Assembly (NCBI GenBank): GCA_963791235.1
Contig: CAWBRW010000013.1
Span: forward strand, 186,001 to 250,000
Source: JALORV01 sp963791235
GTDB taxonomy: Bacteria; Pseudomonadota; Gammaproteobacteria; Burkholderiales; Burkholderiaceae_F
Direction: 5' to 3'
DNA length: 64,000 bases
The translations under genes and the position numbers were made by a program. Positions 35,969-45,338 of this stretch are shown in pieces; positions within the stretch are counted from its first letter, which is position 1; every line of letters starts with the position of its first letter. The notes beneath the pieces are model-generated. The model searched no databases. It was given only the letters and a program-made list of their open reading frames with translations, and was not told where the DNA came from.

Positions 35969-36514
35969 ATGTCGGAATCGAGACCCTCGCCGCGCGCAGT
36001 TCTGCTGGCGGCCCTGCTGGTGATGGCAGCGAGCCTGGCCGCGCCGGCGGCCGCCCAGTGGGCATGGAAGGACGACAACGGGCGCGTGGTCTACTCCGAC
36101 CGGCCACCGCCGGCGGGCGTGAAGACTGATCGGATCGTGCGCCAGCCGACCAACACCCAGACCGTCCTGCCGTCCCAGACGTCTGGCAGCGGCACAGAAG
36201 CGAAGGCCGCCACGCCTGCCTCCGACGCTCGTCCAGCCTCCAGTGGGCCGAAGACGCTGGCAGAGCAGGAAATGGAGTTCCGCAAGCGCCAGCAGGAGCG
36301 CGCCGACGCCGAGAAGAAGTCGCAGGAGGAGCAGTCACGTGCGTCGGCCAAGGCCGCGGAATGCGAGCGAGCCAAAGGTTATCTGCGGGTGCTTGAGGAC
36401 GGCGGGCGGGTAGCCCGCACCGATTCCTCGGGCAATCGCGAGTTCATCGACGATTCGCAACGCGCCGCGGAGATCGACCGCACACGCAAGACCGTGCAGC
36501 AGATCTGCGGCTAA
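35969..36514 (+). CDS. DUF4124 domain-containing exported protein
   Basis: 181 residues. Signal peptide (about 9-30, ending AAAQ), then the DUF4124 motif WAWKDDNGRVVYSDRPPP, a low-complexity linker and a charged coiled-coil stretch (EMEFRKRQQERADAEKKSQ), ending in a conserved tail (DSQRAAEIDRTRKTVQQICG). Function of the family is unknown; a copy next to guaB is common in Burkholderiales. ATG 35969 lies after ACAGGAG. It is divergent from guaB and shares a 161-bp upstream region. Confidence 0.8.
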   Translation: MSESRPSPRAVLLAALLVMAASLAAPAAAQWAWKDDNGRVVYSDRPPPAGVKTDRIVRQPTNTQTVLPSQTSGSGTEAKAATPASDARPASSGPKTLAEQEMEFRKRQQERADAEKKSQEEQSRASAKAAECERAKGYLRVLEDGGRVARTDSSGNREFIDDSQRAAEIDRTRKTVQQICG

Positions 36515-36517
36515 CCG

Positions 36518-36811
36518 CTAGCCCTTCTTGCTCCCGCGCCGACGGCGCACATCAGCACGAATGCGCCTTGCCTCCTTGGGGTCGACCGTCAGAGGACGGT
36601 AGACCTCGATACGCTCCCCTTCCCGCACCATCGCGTCCAGCGCGGCCCGGTGATTCCATACCCCGGCACGGAGCTCCGCTTCACGTAGCGCGGGCTCCAG
36701 TTCAAGCAGGCCCGAGGCCATGATGGCCTGGCCGACTGTCGTGCCAGGCGCGACTACGGTCTGCAGCACGTGCTGCCGCTCCGGCGATGCATAGACGACG
36801 GTAACGATCAC
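36518..36811 (-). CDS. ratB: RnfH/RatB family (UPF0125) ubiquitin-fold protein
   Basis: 97 residues from GTG 36811 (VIVTVVYASPERQHVLQTVV). The beta-grasp sequence includes GTTVGQAIMASGLL, GVWNHRAALD and RIEVYRPLTVDPKEARR, diagnostic for the RnfH family, which is encoded beside ratA in proteobacteria. The start overlaps the ratA stop by four bases. The cellular role is unclear. Confidence 0.88.
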   Translation of the reverse strand: MIVTVVYASPERQHVLQTVVAPGTTVGQAIMASGLLELEPALREAELRAGVWNHRAALDAMVREGERIEVYRPLTVDPKEARRIRADVRRRRGSKKG

Positions 36812-37248
36812 TCCGTCGGCCCGTAGATTCGCTCGGCGCGCTGCGCGAATGAGTCGATCATCGAATTCGCGATGAAGTCGAACACCGGTGCCACCGCCCG
36901 GCCGAGAAAGCCGCTCGCAAACTCGTAGTGCAGGCTCAACTGCACCTTGCACGCGCCCGGACGCAACGCATGGAAGTGCCAGATGCCTTCAAGCGCGCGA
37001 AACGGTCCGTCGACCAGTGTCATGCGGATCTGCTCCGGATAGCGCATCTGGTTGCGCGTGGTAAAGCGCGACCGGATGCCGCGATAGTCGATCTCGACGC
37101 TGGCGTCCAGGCCGCCACCGTGCTCCGGCACGACGCTTGAGTCGCTGCACCACGGCAGGAACTCCGGGTACTCCTCAACATCGGCCACCAGATCGAACAT
37201 CTGCTCGGCGCTGTAGTGGACGAGGACGGATCGTTCGACGCGCGGCAT
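36808..37248 (-). CDS. ratA: RatA, START-like/coenzyme Q-binding family protein
   Basis: 146 residues from ATG 37248 (MPRVERSVLVHYSAEQMFDLV). It contains the family sequences DVEEYPEFLPWCSDS and FDFIANSMIDSFAQRAE. In E. coli RatA has been described as a toxin inhibiting 70S formation, while the fold is that of the Coq10 lipid-binding family; which applies here is unknown. It is divergent from smpB. Confidence 0.9.
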   Translation of the reverse strand: MPRVERSVLVHYSAEQMFDLVADVEEYPEFLPWCSDSSVVPEHGGGLDASVEIDYRGIRSRFTTRNQMRYPEQIRMTLVDGPFRALEGIWHFHALRPGACKVQLSLHYEFASGFLGRAVAPVFDFIANSMIDSFAQRAERIYGPTE

Positions 37249-37300
37249 GGCAGGTGAGATATAAACGCGGATTGTATTCACGTCGGGCAGGCGGTTTGCC

Positions 37301-37750
37301 GTGGCGATCGTCCAGAACAAGAAAGCACAGCACGATTACTTCATCGAGGACCGCTACGAGGCGGGACTCGTGCTGGAGGGTTGGGAAGTCAAGGCCGTCC
37401 GCGCCGGCCGCGCGCAGTTAAACGAGGCCTACGTCGTTATCCGCGGCGGGGAGCTGTTCCTGCTGAACGGCCACATCAGCCCGCTGCCTACCGCTTCCAC
37501 GCACATCACGCCGGACCCGACGCGTACCCGCAAGCTGCTGCTCAAGGCCGAGGAGATCCGCAAGCTGATCGGCAAGGTGGAGCGCGCCGGCTACGCGCTG
37601 GTGCCACTCGACCTGCACTACAGCAAGGGCCGGATCAAGCTCGAAGTCGGGCTGGCCAAGGGCAAGCGGCAGTTTGAAAAACGGGCCGACCAGCAGGACA
37701 AGGAATGGAAGCGCGAACAGAACAGACTGCTCAAGAAGCGCAGTCGATAG
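37301..37750 (+). CDS. smpB: SsrA-binding protein SmpB
   Basis: 149 residues. Binds tmRNA and mimics the codon-anticodon helix in ribosome rescue. Typical are KKAQHDYFIEDRYEAGLVLEGWEVKA, GHISPL, RKLLL and the basic C-terminal tail KEWKREQNRLLKKRSR that enters the mRNA channel. The start is GTG 37301. No tmRNA gene is in the window. Confidence 0.96.
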   Translation: MAIVQNKKAQHDYFIEDRYEAGLVLEGWEVKAVRAGRAQLNEAYVVIRGGELFLLNGHISPLPTASTHITPDPTRTRKLLLKAEEIRKLIGKVERAGYALVPLDLHYSKGRIKLEVGLAKGKRQFEKRADQQDKEWKREQNRLLKKRSR

Positions 37751-37831
37751 CGGCCCGTTTCTGGCGCGGGCTTATGTCGGCGCAGCCGGCGTGAAGCGGC
37801 CGAAGGCCGGAGCCAAAACCAACAGAACATC

Positions 37832-38452
37832 TCAATGCAGCCACTTCGCCTGCCGCGCCAGTTTCTGCATGTCGCTGAAGGTCGGTGCTCCTTGCCGCCG
37901 CGCTTCGGGCAGCAGGCGTGTCATCAGCAAAGCCGTCGCAAAGGCGTCCGCCGCCGCGCTGTGGCGCACAACCACAGGAATGCCGTAGTGCTTCAGCCAC
38001 TCGTCCAATGACTTGAACTGCGCCTTCGGCTCCAGCGCCGGAGCGAGCTCTGCGAGATCGAGCCACGGGTTGTCGAACGGCTGGTTCACATAGTGCTTGG
38101 TTACCCGCGCGAGAAAACTCCGGTCAAACGGCGCGTGGAATGCAAGCATAGGAGCCCGCCCGACGAAATCCATGAATGCGCGCACTGCACGCTCCGGGTC
38201 CGTGCCATTGAGCTGGGCGTGCGCGCCGACGCCGTGCACCAGGATGTTCTCCCGTGAACTTGCCGTCGCCTGCTTGACGATGATTTCCAGGCTGTCGCGC
38301 GGCGCCACGCGCCCATCGACGATGGCCACGGCACCGATCGAGATCAGGCGGTCGTTGGTCACGTCCATGCCGCTGGTCTCGACATCGACCACGACCCAGC
38401 GCTGAGGCGAGCCGTCGCGCCGCCCGCCAAGAAGCCAGTCAAACAGCCCCAT
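37832..38452 (-). CDS. DEDDh 3'-5' exonuclease (DNA polymerase III epsilon-like)
   Basis: 206 residues from ATG 38452 (MGLFDWLLGGR). Catalytic motifs: DVETSG (Asp, Glu), AFHAPFDRSFL (Asp), and the final RHSAAADAFATA with His and Asp, which puts it in the DEDDh class. It begins directly after the DUF294 gene stop. This pair recurs in proteobacteria, suggesting a functional link to nucleotide signalling. The substrate is not known. Confidence 0.85.
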   Translation of the reverse strand: MGLFDWLLGGRRDGSPQRWVVVDVETSGMDVTNDRLISIGAVAIVDGRVAPRDSLEIIVKQATASSRENILVHGVGAHAQLNGTDPERAVRAFMDFVGRAPMLAFHAPFDRSFLARVTKHYVNQPFDNPWLDLAELAPALEPKAQFKSLDEWLKHYGIPVVVRHSAAADAFATALLMTRLLPEARRQGAPTFSDMQKLARQAKWLH

Positions 38453-38453
38453 G

Positions 38454-40352
38454 TCAGCCGGGGAAGTCGAGTTCGAGGCGCTGCTGGGCCTTGCGCGCCT
38501 GGCGAAACGCTTCGTTGATGATGCGGCGGTCAAGCGTCGACAGGTCAGACAGTTCGACCTCGTTCGGATTTTCCTCGGCGCCCGAATAGGTCTGCGCCCG
38601 CCGGTGCTGCGCCCGCAGACGCATCAGCTGAAAGTATTCAAAGGAAGGCACCCAGGCGCGCACGTCGTCCGCCGGCAGCTTTCCGGATTCGCCAAGCCGC
38701 TTGAACCGCTCGGCGGTGTTGGTTTCGTGCAGTCCGGCTGCCAGCGCCCAGATGCGTGCTGCATCAACGAACGGCACCGTTCCATTCATCTTGAGGTCGA
38801 CACGCGCCGCGCCGCCCTCGCCGAACAGCGAATCGACGATGCCGCGTCCTGCCGGGGGGCGGTTGCGCAGCGCGTTGTCCGACATCTGTTTGAGGAAGCG
38901 CGTGTTGCGCTGCGCGCGCGCCACCACGTCTTCGCGCAACTGGTTTGCCAGCGATGCTTCACCGAAGAGCGGACGGAAGTCGAAGAAGATGCTCGAATTG
39001 AGCAGCGCGTCCGGGTCGCCGCGGTCGATCCATCCACCAAAGAGAGTGTCCCACCCCGCGTAGTCGAGGCACCACGCCGGGTTGCGGGCCATGATGTTGC
39101 CCTTGCAGAGCGGGAATCCGCAGGACGCGAGGGCCTCATTGGTCCAGTCCGCCAGTTCCAGCATGCGCTCCTTGGTCGTCCTGTCCGCGACATAAAGGAT
39201 GCCGTTGTCCTGGTCGGTTGCGATCGTCTGCTCGCCACGCCCCTCGCTGCCGAACGACAGCCAGCAGAAGCTGCGCGGATCGAGACTCAGGCGCTGCGTG
39301 CCGAGAGTCAACAGCCGCACGGTCAACTGGTCGTTCAGGTGGCTGATCAGCCGCGTCAGCTGCGATGCCGAGACGCCTTGGGCCACGAGGTGATGCGACA
39401 ACCGGCGCACGTCGGCTGCCGCCACCGCCAGGGAGTCGATGTCCTCGGCGCGGCGGATCGCCACAGCCAGTTGCCGGACGGTGAGCCGTTGCAGCGCGAA
39501 CAGGTCTCTTTCGGACACGACACCGGCAACCCTGTGCACCCCCGCGTCCTTGTGCATGATCGGAATGTGACGGATCGAATGCTCGGCCATCAGCAAGGTC
39601 GCGTCCGCCGCCGTCTCGTCGTCATCGAGCGTCAGGACGTTCGAGGTCATCACCTCGCGCACCGGCGTCGACAGTGGCACCTCCGGCAGGATCACTCGAC
39701 CGATGAGATCGGTCCGGGTCAGGATGCCGCTGACCTTCTCGCCACCGTTGAACTGTTCCACGACAAGCACGGAACCGACGTGGGCCGCATGCATGCGGCC
39801 GAACGCCTCACGCAGCGGAGTGTCGGGTGAGCAGGTCAGTGCCGGGCCCCGCATCAGTTGAGCCAGCGGCGTGGCCATCGTGCGCTCGGCCGACGCTTCG
39901 CTGGCGTAGGTCTGCTGCAACTGGTGCCGCGACAGATCGAGCAGCGCACCGAGGCGCCGTTTGCAGAAATCCAGAAACGGCGCGCTACGACGCGTCAGGG
40001 CGACAAAGTGCTCACGCGGCAGCATCATGCAGAAGGTGTCGCCGACCGAGCGGTAAGTGAGCGTCACCGGTCGCTCGGCCAGCAGCGCGCCCACCGGGAA
40101 GCAATCTCCCACACCTGCCTCGTAGGCCACGCCTTTGGCGTCCGGGGCATGACCCTGCACCCGCCCCTGCTTGACGATGTGGCAGTGCGCAGGCACCGAG
40201 CCGCTGGGCGCCAGCACGATCTCGTCGGGCGCGAAATAGGCAATCTCGACGTTCTGGATGACGTAGTCGACGTCGGCCGCGCTCATCGCCGAGAACGGCA
40301 CGTAGGCCGTCAGCAACTGGCGCAGTCCGGCGGCGATCGTGGGTGCTGCCAT
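38454..40352 (-). CDS. cNMP-binding/CBS/DUF294 nucleotidyltransferase-like protein
   Basis: 632 residues. Domains in order: cyclic-nucleotide-binding-like (about 10-130, with PAHCHIVKQGRV), a CBS pair (about 165-295), and the DUF294 putative nucleotidyltransferase (about 320-460) with GSEGRGEQ and DQDNG. The last is the GlnD-like G-S/D-x-D catalytic pattern. A helical C-terminal DUF294_C domain follows (about 490-620). It probably senses a nucleotide and modifies an unidentified partner. Confidence 0.88.
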   Translation of the reverse strand: MAAPTIAAGLRQLLTAYVPFSAMSAADVDYVIQNVEIAYFAPDEIVLAPSGSVPAHCHIVKQGRVQGHAPDAKGVAYEAGVGDCFPVGALLAERPVTLTYRSVGDTFCMMLPREHFVALTRRSAPFLDFCKRRLGALLDLSRHQLQQTYASEASAERTMATPLAQLMRGPALTCSPDTPLREAFGRMHAAHVGSVLVVEQFNGGEKVSGILTRTDLIGRVILPEVPLSTPVREVMTSNVLTLDDDETAADATLLMAEHSIRHIPIMHKDAGVHRVAGVVSERDLFALQRLTVRQLAVAIRRAEDIDSLAVAAADVRRLSHHLVAQGVSASQLTRLISHLNDQLTVRLLTLGTQRLSLDPRSFCWLSFGSEGRGEQTIATDQDNGILYVADRTTKERMLELADWTNEALASCGFPLCKGNIMARNPAWCLDYAGWDTLFGGWIDRGDPDALLNSSIFFDFRPLFGEASLANQLREDVVARAQRNTRFLKQMSDNALRNRPPAGRGIVDSLFGEGGAARVDLKMNGTVPFVDAARIWALAAGLHETNTAERFKRLGESGKLPADDVRAWVPSFEYFQLMRLRAQHRRAQTYSGAEENPNEVELSDLSTLDRRIINEAFRQARKAQQRLELDFPG

Positions 40353-40387
40353 GCTGTCTCCTCAGAGGCTGCAGGGCGCCGATCGCC

Positions 40388-40498
40388 TCACGCGCCCGGA
40401 TCCTGCTTCTTGTTCGAGTCGGAGCGATGCCGCCCGCGCGCGCCGATGATCATCCAGACCGCGAGCGCGACACCGATGGCGGCAATCAGGAACTCCAC
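40388..40498 (-). CDS. Small membrane protein, 36 residues
   Basis: Starts with GTG at 40498, nine bases after AGGAC. Encodes a single hydrophobic helix (EFLIAAIGVALAVWMIIGA) followed by a basic tail (RGRHRSDSNKKQDPGA) and stop at 40388. It lies between the SPFH gene and the DUF294 gene on the same strand and explains that gap. The helix plus positive tail and a good ribosome-binding site argue for a real gene, but there is no family assignment. Confidence 0.45.
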   Translation of the reverse strand: MEFLIAAIGVALAVWMIIGARGRHRSDSNKKQDPGA

Positions 40499-40508
40499 GG
40501 CGATCGTC

Positions 40509-41450
40509 CTATCGCTCAGCGCCCTGGGCCTTGACCACGGTCATGGCGGTGGAGATCAGGGTCGCCACGTCGCCCATGTTGGCCGGCACGATCAGCGTGT
40601 TGTTGGTCTTCGCCAGGCCGCTGAATGCATCGACGTAGCGTTCGGCCACTTTCAGGTTCACCGCCTCGATGCCGCCGGGGTGTCCGATCGCCTCGGCCAC
40701 CTGACGGATCGCCTTGGCAGTCGCATCGGCGATCGCAACGATGGCCGAGGCCTCGCCGAGCGCCACGTTGATCTGGGCCTGCTTGTCGCCCTCGGACTTG
40801 GCGATTGCGGCCTCGCGCGCACCGGTGGCGATGTTGATCTGCTCCTGCTTGCGACCTTCCGAGGAGGCGATCAGCGCGCGCTTCTCGCGCTCGGCGGTGA
40901 TCTGCGCCTGCATCGCGTGCAGGATCGCGTTGGGTGGCGTGATGTCCTTGATCTCGTAGCGCAGCACCTTCACACCCCAGTTCATCGCCGCCTCGTCGAT
41001 CGCCGAAACGACGCTGTGGTTGATGAACTCCCGCTCCTCGAAGGTCTTGTCGAGTTCGAGCTTGCCGATCACCGAGCGCAACGTCGTCTGCGAGAGCTGC
41101 GTGATCGCGAGGATGTAGTTGCTGGCGCCGTAGGAGGCGCGCTGCGGATCGGTGACCTGGAAGTACAGCACGCCGTCCACCTGCAGCTGGGTGTTGTCCT
41201 TCGTGATGCAGACCTGGCTTGGCGTGTCGAGCGGAACCTCCTTCAGGCTGTGCTTGTAGGCCAGCCGATCGACGAATGGAATGACGATATTGAGTCCGGG
41301 CTGCAGGACGGCGTGGAACTTGCCGAGTCGTTCGACCACCCAGGCGTTTTGCTGCGGCACGACCTTCACCGCCTTCACGACGAACGTCACGGCAACGACA
41401 AGCAGGACGACGGCGATCAGCGACAGTCCGTCGATGAAAGGAAACGGCAT
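40509..41450 (-). CDS. SPFH/band 7 (stomatin-like) membrane protein
   Basis: 313 residues. N-terminal anchor helix (LIAVVLLVVAVTFVV, about 11-26), then the SPFH domain (VPQQNAWVVERLGKF, LRSVIGKLELDKTFEER, TPPNAIL) and a coiled coil (REAAIAKSEGDKQAQINV), as in QmcA/paraslipin. These proteins oligomerise at membranes and often pair with an NfeD protein, which is encoded just upstream. Exact role unknown. Confidence 0.9.
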   Translation of the reverse strand: MPFPFIDGLSLIAVVLLVVAVTFVVKAVKVVPQQNAWVVERLGKFHAVLQPGLNIVIPFVDRLAYKHSLKEVPLDTPSQVCITKDNTQLQVDGVLYFQVTDPQRASYGASNYILAITQLSQTTLRSVIGKLELDKTFEEREFINHSVVSAIDEAAMNWGVKVLRYEIKDITPPNAILHAMQAQITAEREKRALIASSEGRKQEQINIATGAREAAIAKSEGDKQAQINVALGEASAIVAIADATAKAIRQVAEAIGHPGGIEAVNLKVAERYVDAFSGLAKTNNTLIVPANMGDVATLISTAMTVVKAQGAER

Positions 41451-41459
41451 GGAGTTCTC

Positions 41460-41888
41460 CTAGCGCGGCTTGGGCGCCACGATGAGCCGGTTGGCGTGAA
41501 TTTCCCGAATGACGAACTCGCCGCTCGCAGGCTGCTCGCCTGGCGCCAGTTCGACGTCCCAGACGGCGCCGCGGTAGCTGGCGCGCGCGGTCCGTGCCGG
41601 CGTCCAGTTGTCTACGCGCAGCGACTGGCCGATGTCCATGTTCTGGACCCGATCGTCGCCTCGTTCGTGGAGACGCTTGCCGAATCGCGTCGCGCGCAGC
41701 CAGATCGAACCCCCGATGCCGATCGCCGCCGCGACGACCAGCTGGAGCGCGAACGGCGCGCCGGCGAGCGCGGCCAGGCCGGCGACGGCAAGTGCCATCG
41801 AAATCACCAGCAGGTAGAACGTTCCGGTCAGCAGTTCGGCTACCAGCAGCCCGAATGCGACGACGAACCACCCGATGAACGTGTCCAT
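41460..41888 (-). CDS. NfeD family membrane protein
   Basis: 142 residues. Hydrophobic N-terminal half with three or four helices, then the OB-fold NfeD domain (GQSLRVDNWTPARTARASYRG and GEFVIREIHANRLIV). It partners the stomatin-like protein encoded ten bases downstream. This is the short type without a protease domain. Confidence 0.9.
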   Translation of the reverse strand: MDTFIGWFVVAFGLLVAELLTGTFYLLVISMALAVAGLAALAGAPFALQLVVAAAIGIGGSIWLRATRFGKRLHERGDDRVQNMDIGQSLRVDNWTPARTARASYRGAVWDVELAPGEQPASGEFVIREIHANRLIVAPKPR

Positions 41889-41983
41889 GGCGCTCCCTCC
41901 GTGCGGCGTTAGCTGCGGGTCGCGGAATTCAAATCAAGCGCATTCTGCCCGCAGCCGATGAACGGCGCACGATGCGGCGCCGT

Positions 41984-44379
41984 TCACGCGCCCTTCGCGA
42001 GCCGCTGCCAGGTGGCGACCACGGTGTCCGGGTTGAGCGAGATCGATTCGATGCCCTGCTCGACCAGCCACTCGGCGAAGTCGACATGATCCGAGGGTCC
42101 CTGCCCGCAGATGCCGATGTACTTGCCGCGAGCGCGGCAGGCCAGGATCGCCTGCGTGAGCAGCGCCTTGACTGCCGGATCCCGCTCGTCGAAGCCCTCG
42201 GCGACAAGGCCGGAGTCGCGATCGATTCCCAGCGTCAACTGAGTAAGGTCATTCGAGCCGATCGAGAAACCGTCGAAGTAGTCGAGGAACTGGTCCGCCA
42301 GCAGCGCGTTGGATGGGACCTCGCACATCATGATCAGGCGCAGGCCGCCGCTGCCGTTGACGGCGCCACTACCCCGCGACAGCCCGTTTTCGGCCAGCAG
42401 CTCCGTCACCCGCTTCGCCTCCGACAGCGTGCGCACGAACGGCACCATGATCTCGACATTGGTGAGCCCCATCACTTCGCGCACGCGCTTCAGCGCCGCC
42501 GCCTCCATGCGAAAGCACTCGCGGAACGACTCGGCGATGTAGCGCGCCGCGCCGCGGAAGCCGAGCATCGGGTTCTCTTCGTCCGGTTCGTAGCGCGACC
42601 CGCCGATCAGCTTTCTTGTACTCGTTGCTCTTGAAGTCCGACATGCGGACGATCACGGGCTTGGGCCAGAACGCCGCACCGATGGTCGCGATGCCTTCGG
42701 CGAGCTTGGCTCTCGAAGAACGCCCGCGGCGAGTCATAGCCGGCAGCGAGGCGCTCCACGGCGGACTTGAGGTCGGCATCGATGTTCGGGTAGTCGAGCA
42801 CCGCTTTCGGGTGCACGCCGATGTTGTTGTTGATGATGAACTCGAGGCGCGCGAGCCCGACGCCGGCATTGGGCAGCGCCTGGAAATCGAAGGCGAGCTG
42901 CGGGTTGCCGACGTTCATCATGATCTTGACCGGGATCTCCGGCAGCTTGCCCTGCTGCAGGGTCTCGACCTCCATTGCGAGCGCCCCGGCGTAGATGTGG
43001 CCGGTGTCGCCTTCGGCGCAGGACACGGTGACCGTCATGTCGTCAGTAAGCACATCGGTCGCATTTCCACAGCCGACGACCGCCGGGATGCCGAGCTCGC
43101 GGGCGATGATGGCCGCGTGGCAGGTGCGGCCACCGCGGTTGGTGACGATCGCCGCCGCGCGCTTCATCACCGGCTCCCAGTTGGGATCGGTCATGTCGGT
43201 GACGAGCACGTCGCCCTGATGCACGCGGTCCATTTCCGACGCACTGCGGATGTTGCGGACAACGCCGATTCCGATCTTCTGCCCGATGGCACGACCGGTG
43301 GCGAGCACCGCTCCCTTGCCCGTGAGCTTGAAGCGCTGCTGCGTCTCCGCGCTCGCCTGCGACTTCACGGTCTCGGGCCGGGCCTGCAGGATGTAGAGGC
43401 GGCCGTCGAGCCCGTCCTTGCCCCACTCGATGTCCATCGGTCGCCCATAGTGCTGCTCGATCTGCACCGCATACCGCGCCAGTTCCAGCACATCGGCATC
43501 AGTCAGCGAGAAGCGATGACGCTCGGCGTGCCCGACGTCGACCGTGCGCACCGAGCGCCCGATCCCGCCCGCCGGATCGAACTCCATCTTGATCAGCTTC
43601 GACCCCAGCGACTTGCGGATGATCGGGTGCTTGCCAGCCGCCAGCATCGGCTTGTGGACGTAGAACTCGTCCGGGTTGACCGCGCCCTGGACCACGGTTT
43701 CACCGAGACCGTAGCTCGAGGTGATGAACACGACATCGCGAAATCCCGACTCGGTGTCCATCGTGAACATCACGCCGGCCGCGCCGCGGTCGGAGCGCAC
43801 CATGCGCTGGATACCGGCGGACAGCGCGACGTCTGCGTGGGCGAAGCCCTTGTGCACCCGGTAGGCAATTGCCCGGTCGTTGTACAGCGATGCAAAGACA
43901 TGCTTGACGCGGTCCAGCACGTCCTCGATGCCGTCGACGTTCAGATAAGACTCCTGCTGTCCCGCGAACGACGCATCGGGCAGGTCTTCGGCCGTTGCAC
44001 TGGAGCGCACCGCAACCGAGAAACCACTTGAGTATTCTTCTACAAGTTTCTGATAATGAACACGAATATCGTCATCAAGCCGCTTCGGAAAGGGTGTTTC
44101 GACGACCCACGAGCGGATCTCGGCGCCAATCTTCGCGAGGGCCCGGACGTCGTCAATATCCAGAGAATCCAGCGCGCCGGCGATGCGCTGCCGCAGTCCA
44201 CCTGTCTCCAGGAAGTCGCGGAAGGCGTCAGCCGTAGTCGCGAAACCGTCCGGAACGCGGATCCCGGTCGCCTCCAGATGGCCCAGCATTTCGCCGAGCG
44301 AGGCGTTCTTGCCGCCGACGGACTCCACATCAGTCATCCGCAACTGGCTGAACGGTACGACGTAGGCCCGGGGTGACAT
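41984..44379 (-). CDS. ppsA: Phosphoenolpyruvate synthase, frameshifted
   Basis: About 797 residues. It makes PEP from pyruvate with ATP, giving AMP and phosphate, for gluconeogenesis. The N-terminal ATP-grasp domain contains VGGKNASLGEM and SSATAEDLPDASFAGQQES, the phospho-His loop is GGRTCHAAIIAREL, and the C-terminal PEP-binding barrel has the catalytic Cys in GICGQGPSDH. The frame breaks near 42708 and 42613; in both places removing one base restores the family sequence (FFESKLAEGI and NEYKKLIGG). It is divergent from its regulator ppsR, with 89 bp between starts. Confidence 0.93.
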
Positions 44380-44468
44380 GCCCTCTCCTGTTCTTATGGT
44401 GTGACTAGAATCCGTCGATTCTACCGAGCGGCCCTCTCTTCATACTGCGCCGCATCAGCGAGGACTTG

Positions 44469-45317
44469 ATGCCCGACCGCCATCCCGGCCCGTTCGACCG
44501 AACGGCGTTCTTCGTTTCCGACGGCACCGGCATCACCGCCGAAACCCTCGGTCACAGCGTCCTGACCCAGTTCGGCGACCTGCGCTATCGGCCGCAACGC
44601 CTGCCGTTCGTGGATTCGGTCGAAAAGGCCCGTGATGCTGCGGTGCGGATCAATGAGGCCGGAGAGCGCGATGGCAAGCGCGCCATCGTCTTCTCGACCC
44701 TGGTCAATCCGGTCGTGTCCGCGGAACTGCGGGGCGCCACCGACGCCTTCGTCATCGAGATGTTCGAGACCTTCGTCGAGCCGCTCGAGCGCGAACTGGG
44801 AATGAAGTCCACCCATACGATCGGGCGCTCGCACAACATCGCCGTGAACTCCGAGGACTACAAGAACCGGATCGAGGCGATCAACTTCGCGCTGGCACAC
44901 GACGATGGCCAGTCGGCCAAGGGTCTGGAGAACTCGGACGTGATCCTGGTCGGCGTGTCCCGCTCCGGCAAGACGCCGACCTCCCTGTACCTGGCGATGC
45001 AATACGGCGTGAAGGCCGCCAACTACCCGCTGATCCCCGAGGATTTCGAGCGCAACCTGCTGCCCTCGGTGCTGCCGTCCTACAAGGGAAAGCTCTTCGG
45101 GCTGTCGATCGCCCCGGAACGCCTGTCGGAGGTCCGCAACGAGCGTCGCCCGAACAGCCGCTACGCGTCGCTGGACAACTGCCGCTACGAGGTCGACGCG
45201 GCCGAGCGCATGATGCGGCGCGAAGGCATCCGCTGGCTGTCGTCGACGACCAAGTCGATCGAGGAGATCGCCGCGACGATCATGCAGGAGGTCCGGCTGG
45301 ACCGGCGCTCCTACTGA
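44469..45317 (+). CDS. ppsR: PEP synthase regulatory kinase/pyrophosphorylase (DUF299)
   Basis: 282 residues from ATG 44469, after GAGGAC. It phosphorylates a Thr in PEP synthase using ADP and reverses this with phosphate. The P-loop is GVSRSGKTPTSLYLA (about residues 155-169). Other signatures are FFVSDGTGITAETLG, THTIGRSH and RYASLDNCRYEVDAAE. Divergent pairing with ppsA supports the assignment. Confidence 0.95.
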   Translation: MPDRHPGPFDRTAFFVSDGTGITAETLGHSVLTQFGDLRYRPQRLPFVDSVEKARDAAVRINEAGERDGKRAIVFSTLVNPVVSAELRGATDAFVIEMFETFVEPLERELGMKSTHTIGRSHNIAVNSEDYKNRIEAINFALAHDDGQSAKGLENSDVILVGVSRSGKTPTSLYLAMQYGVKAANYPLIPEDFERNLLPSVLPSYKGKLFGLSIAPERLSEVRNERRPNSRYASLDNCRYEVDAAERMMRREGIRWLSSTTKSIEEIAATIMQEVRLDRRSY

Positions 45318-45338
45318 GACCCATGCCCCGGGTCGGCG

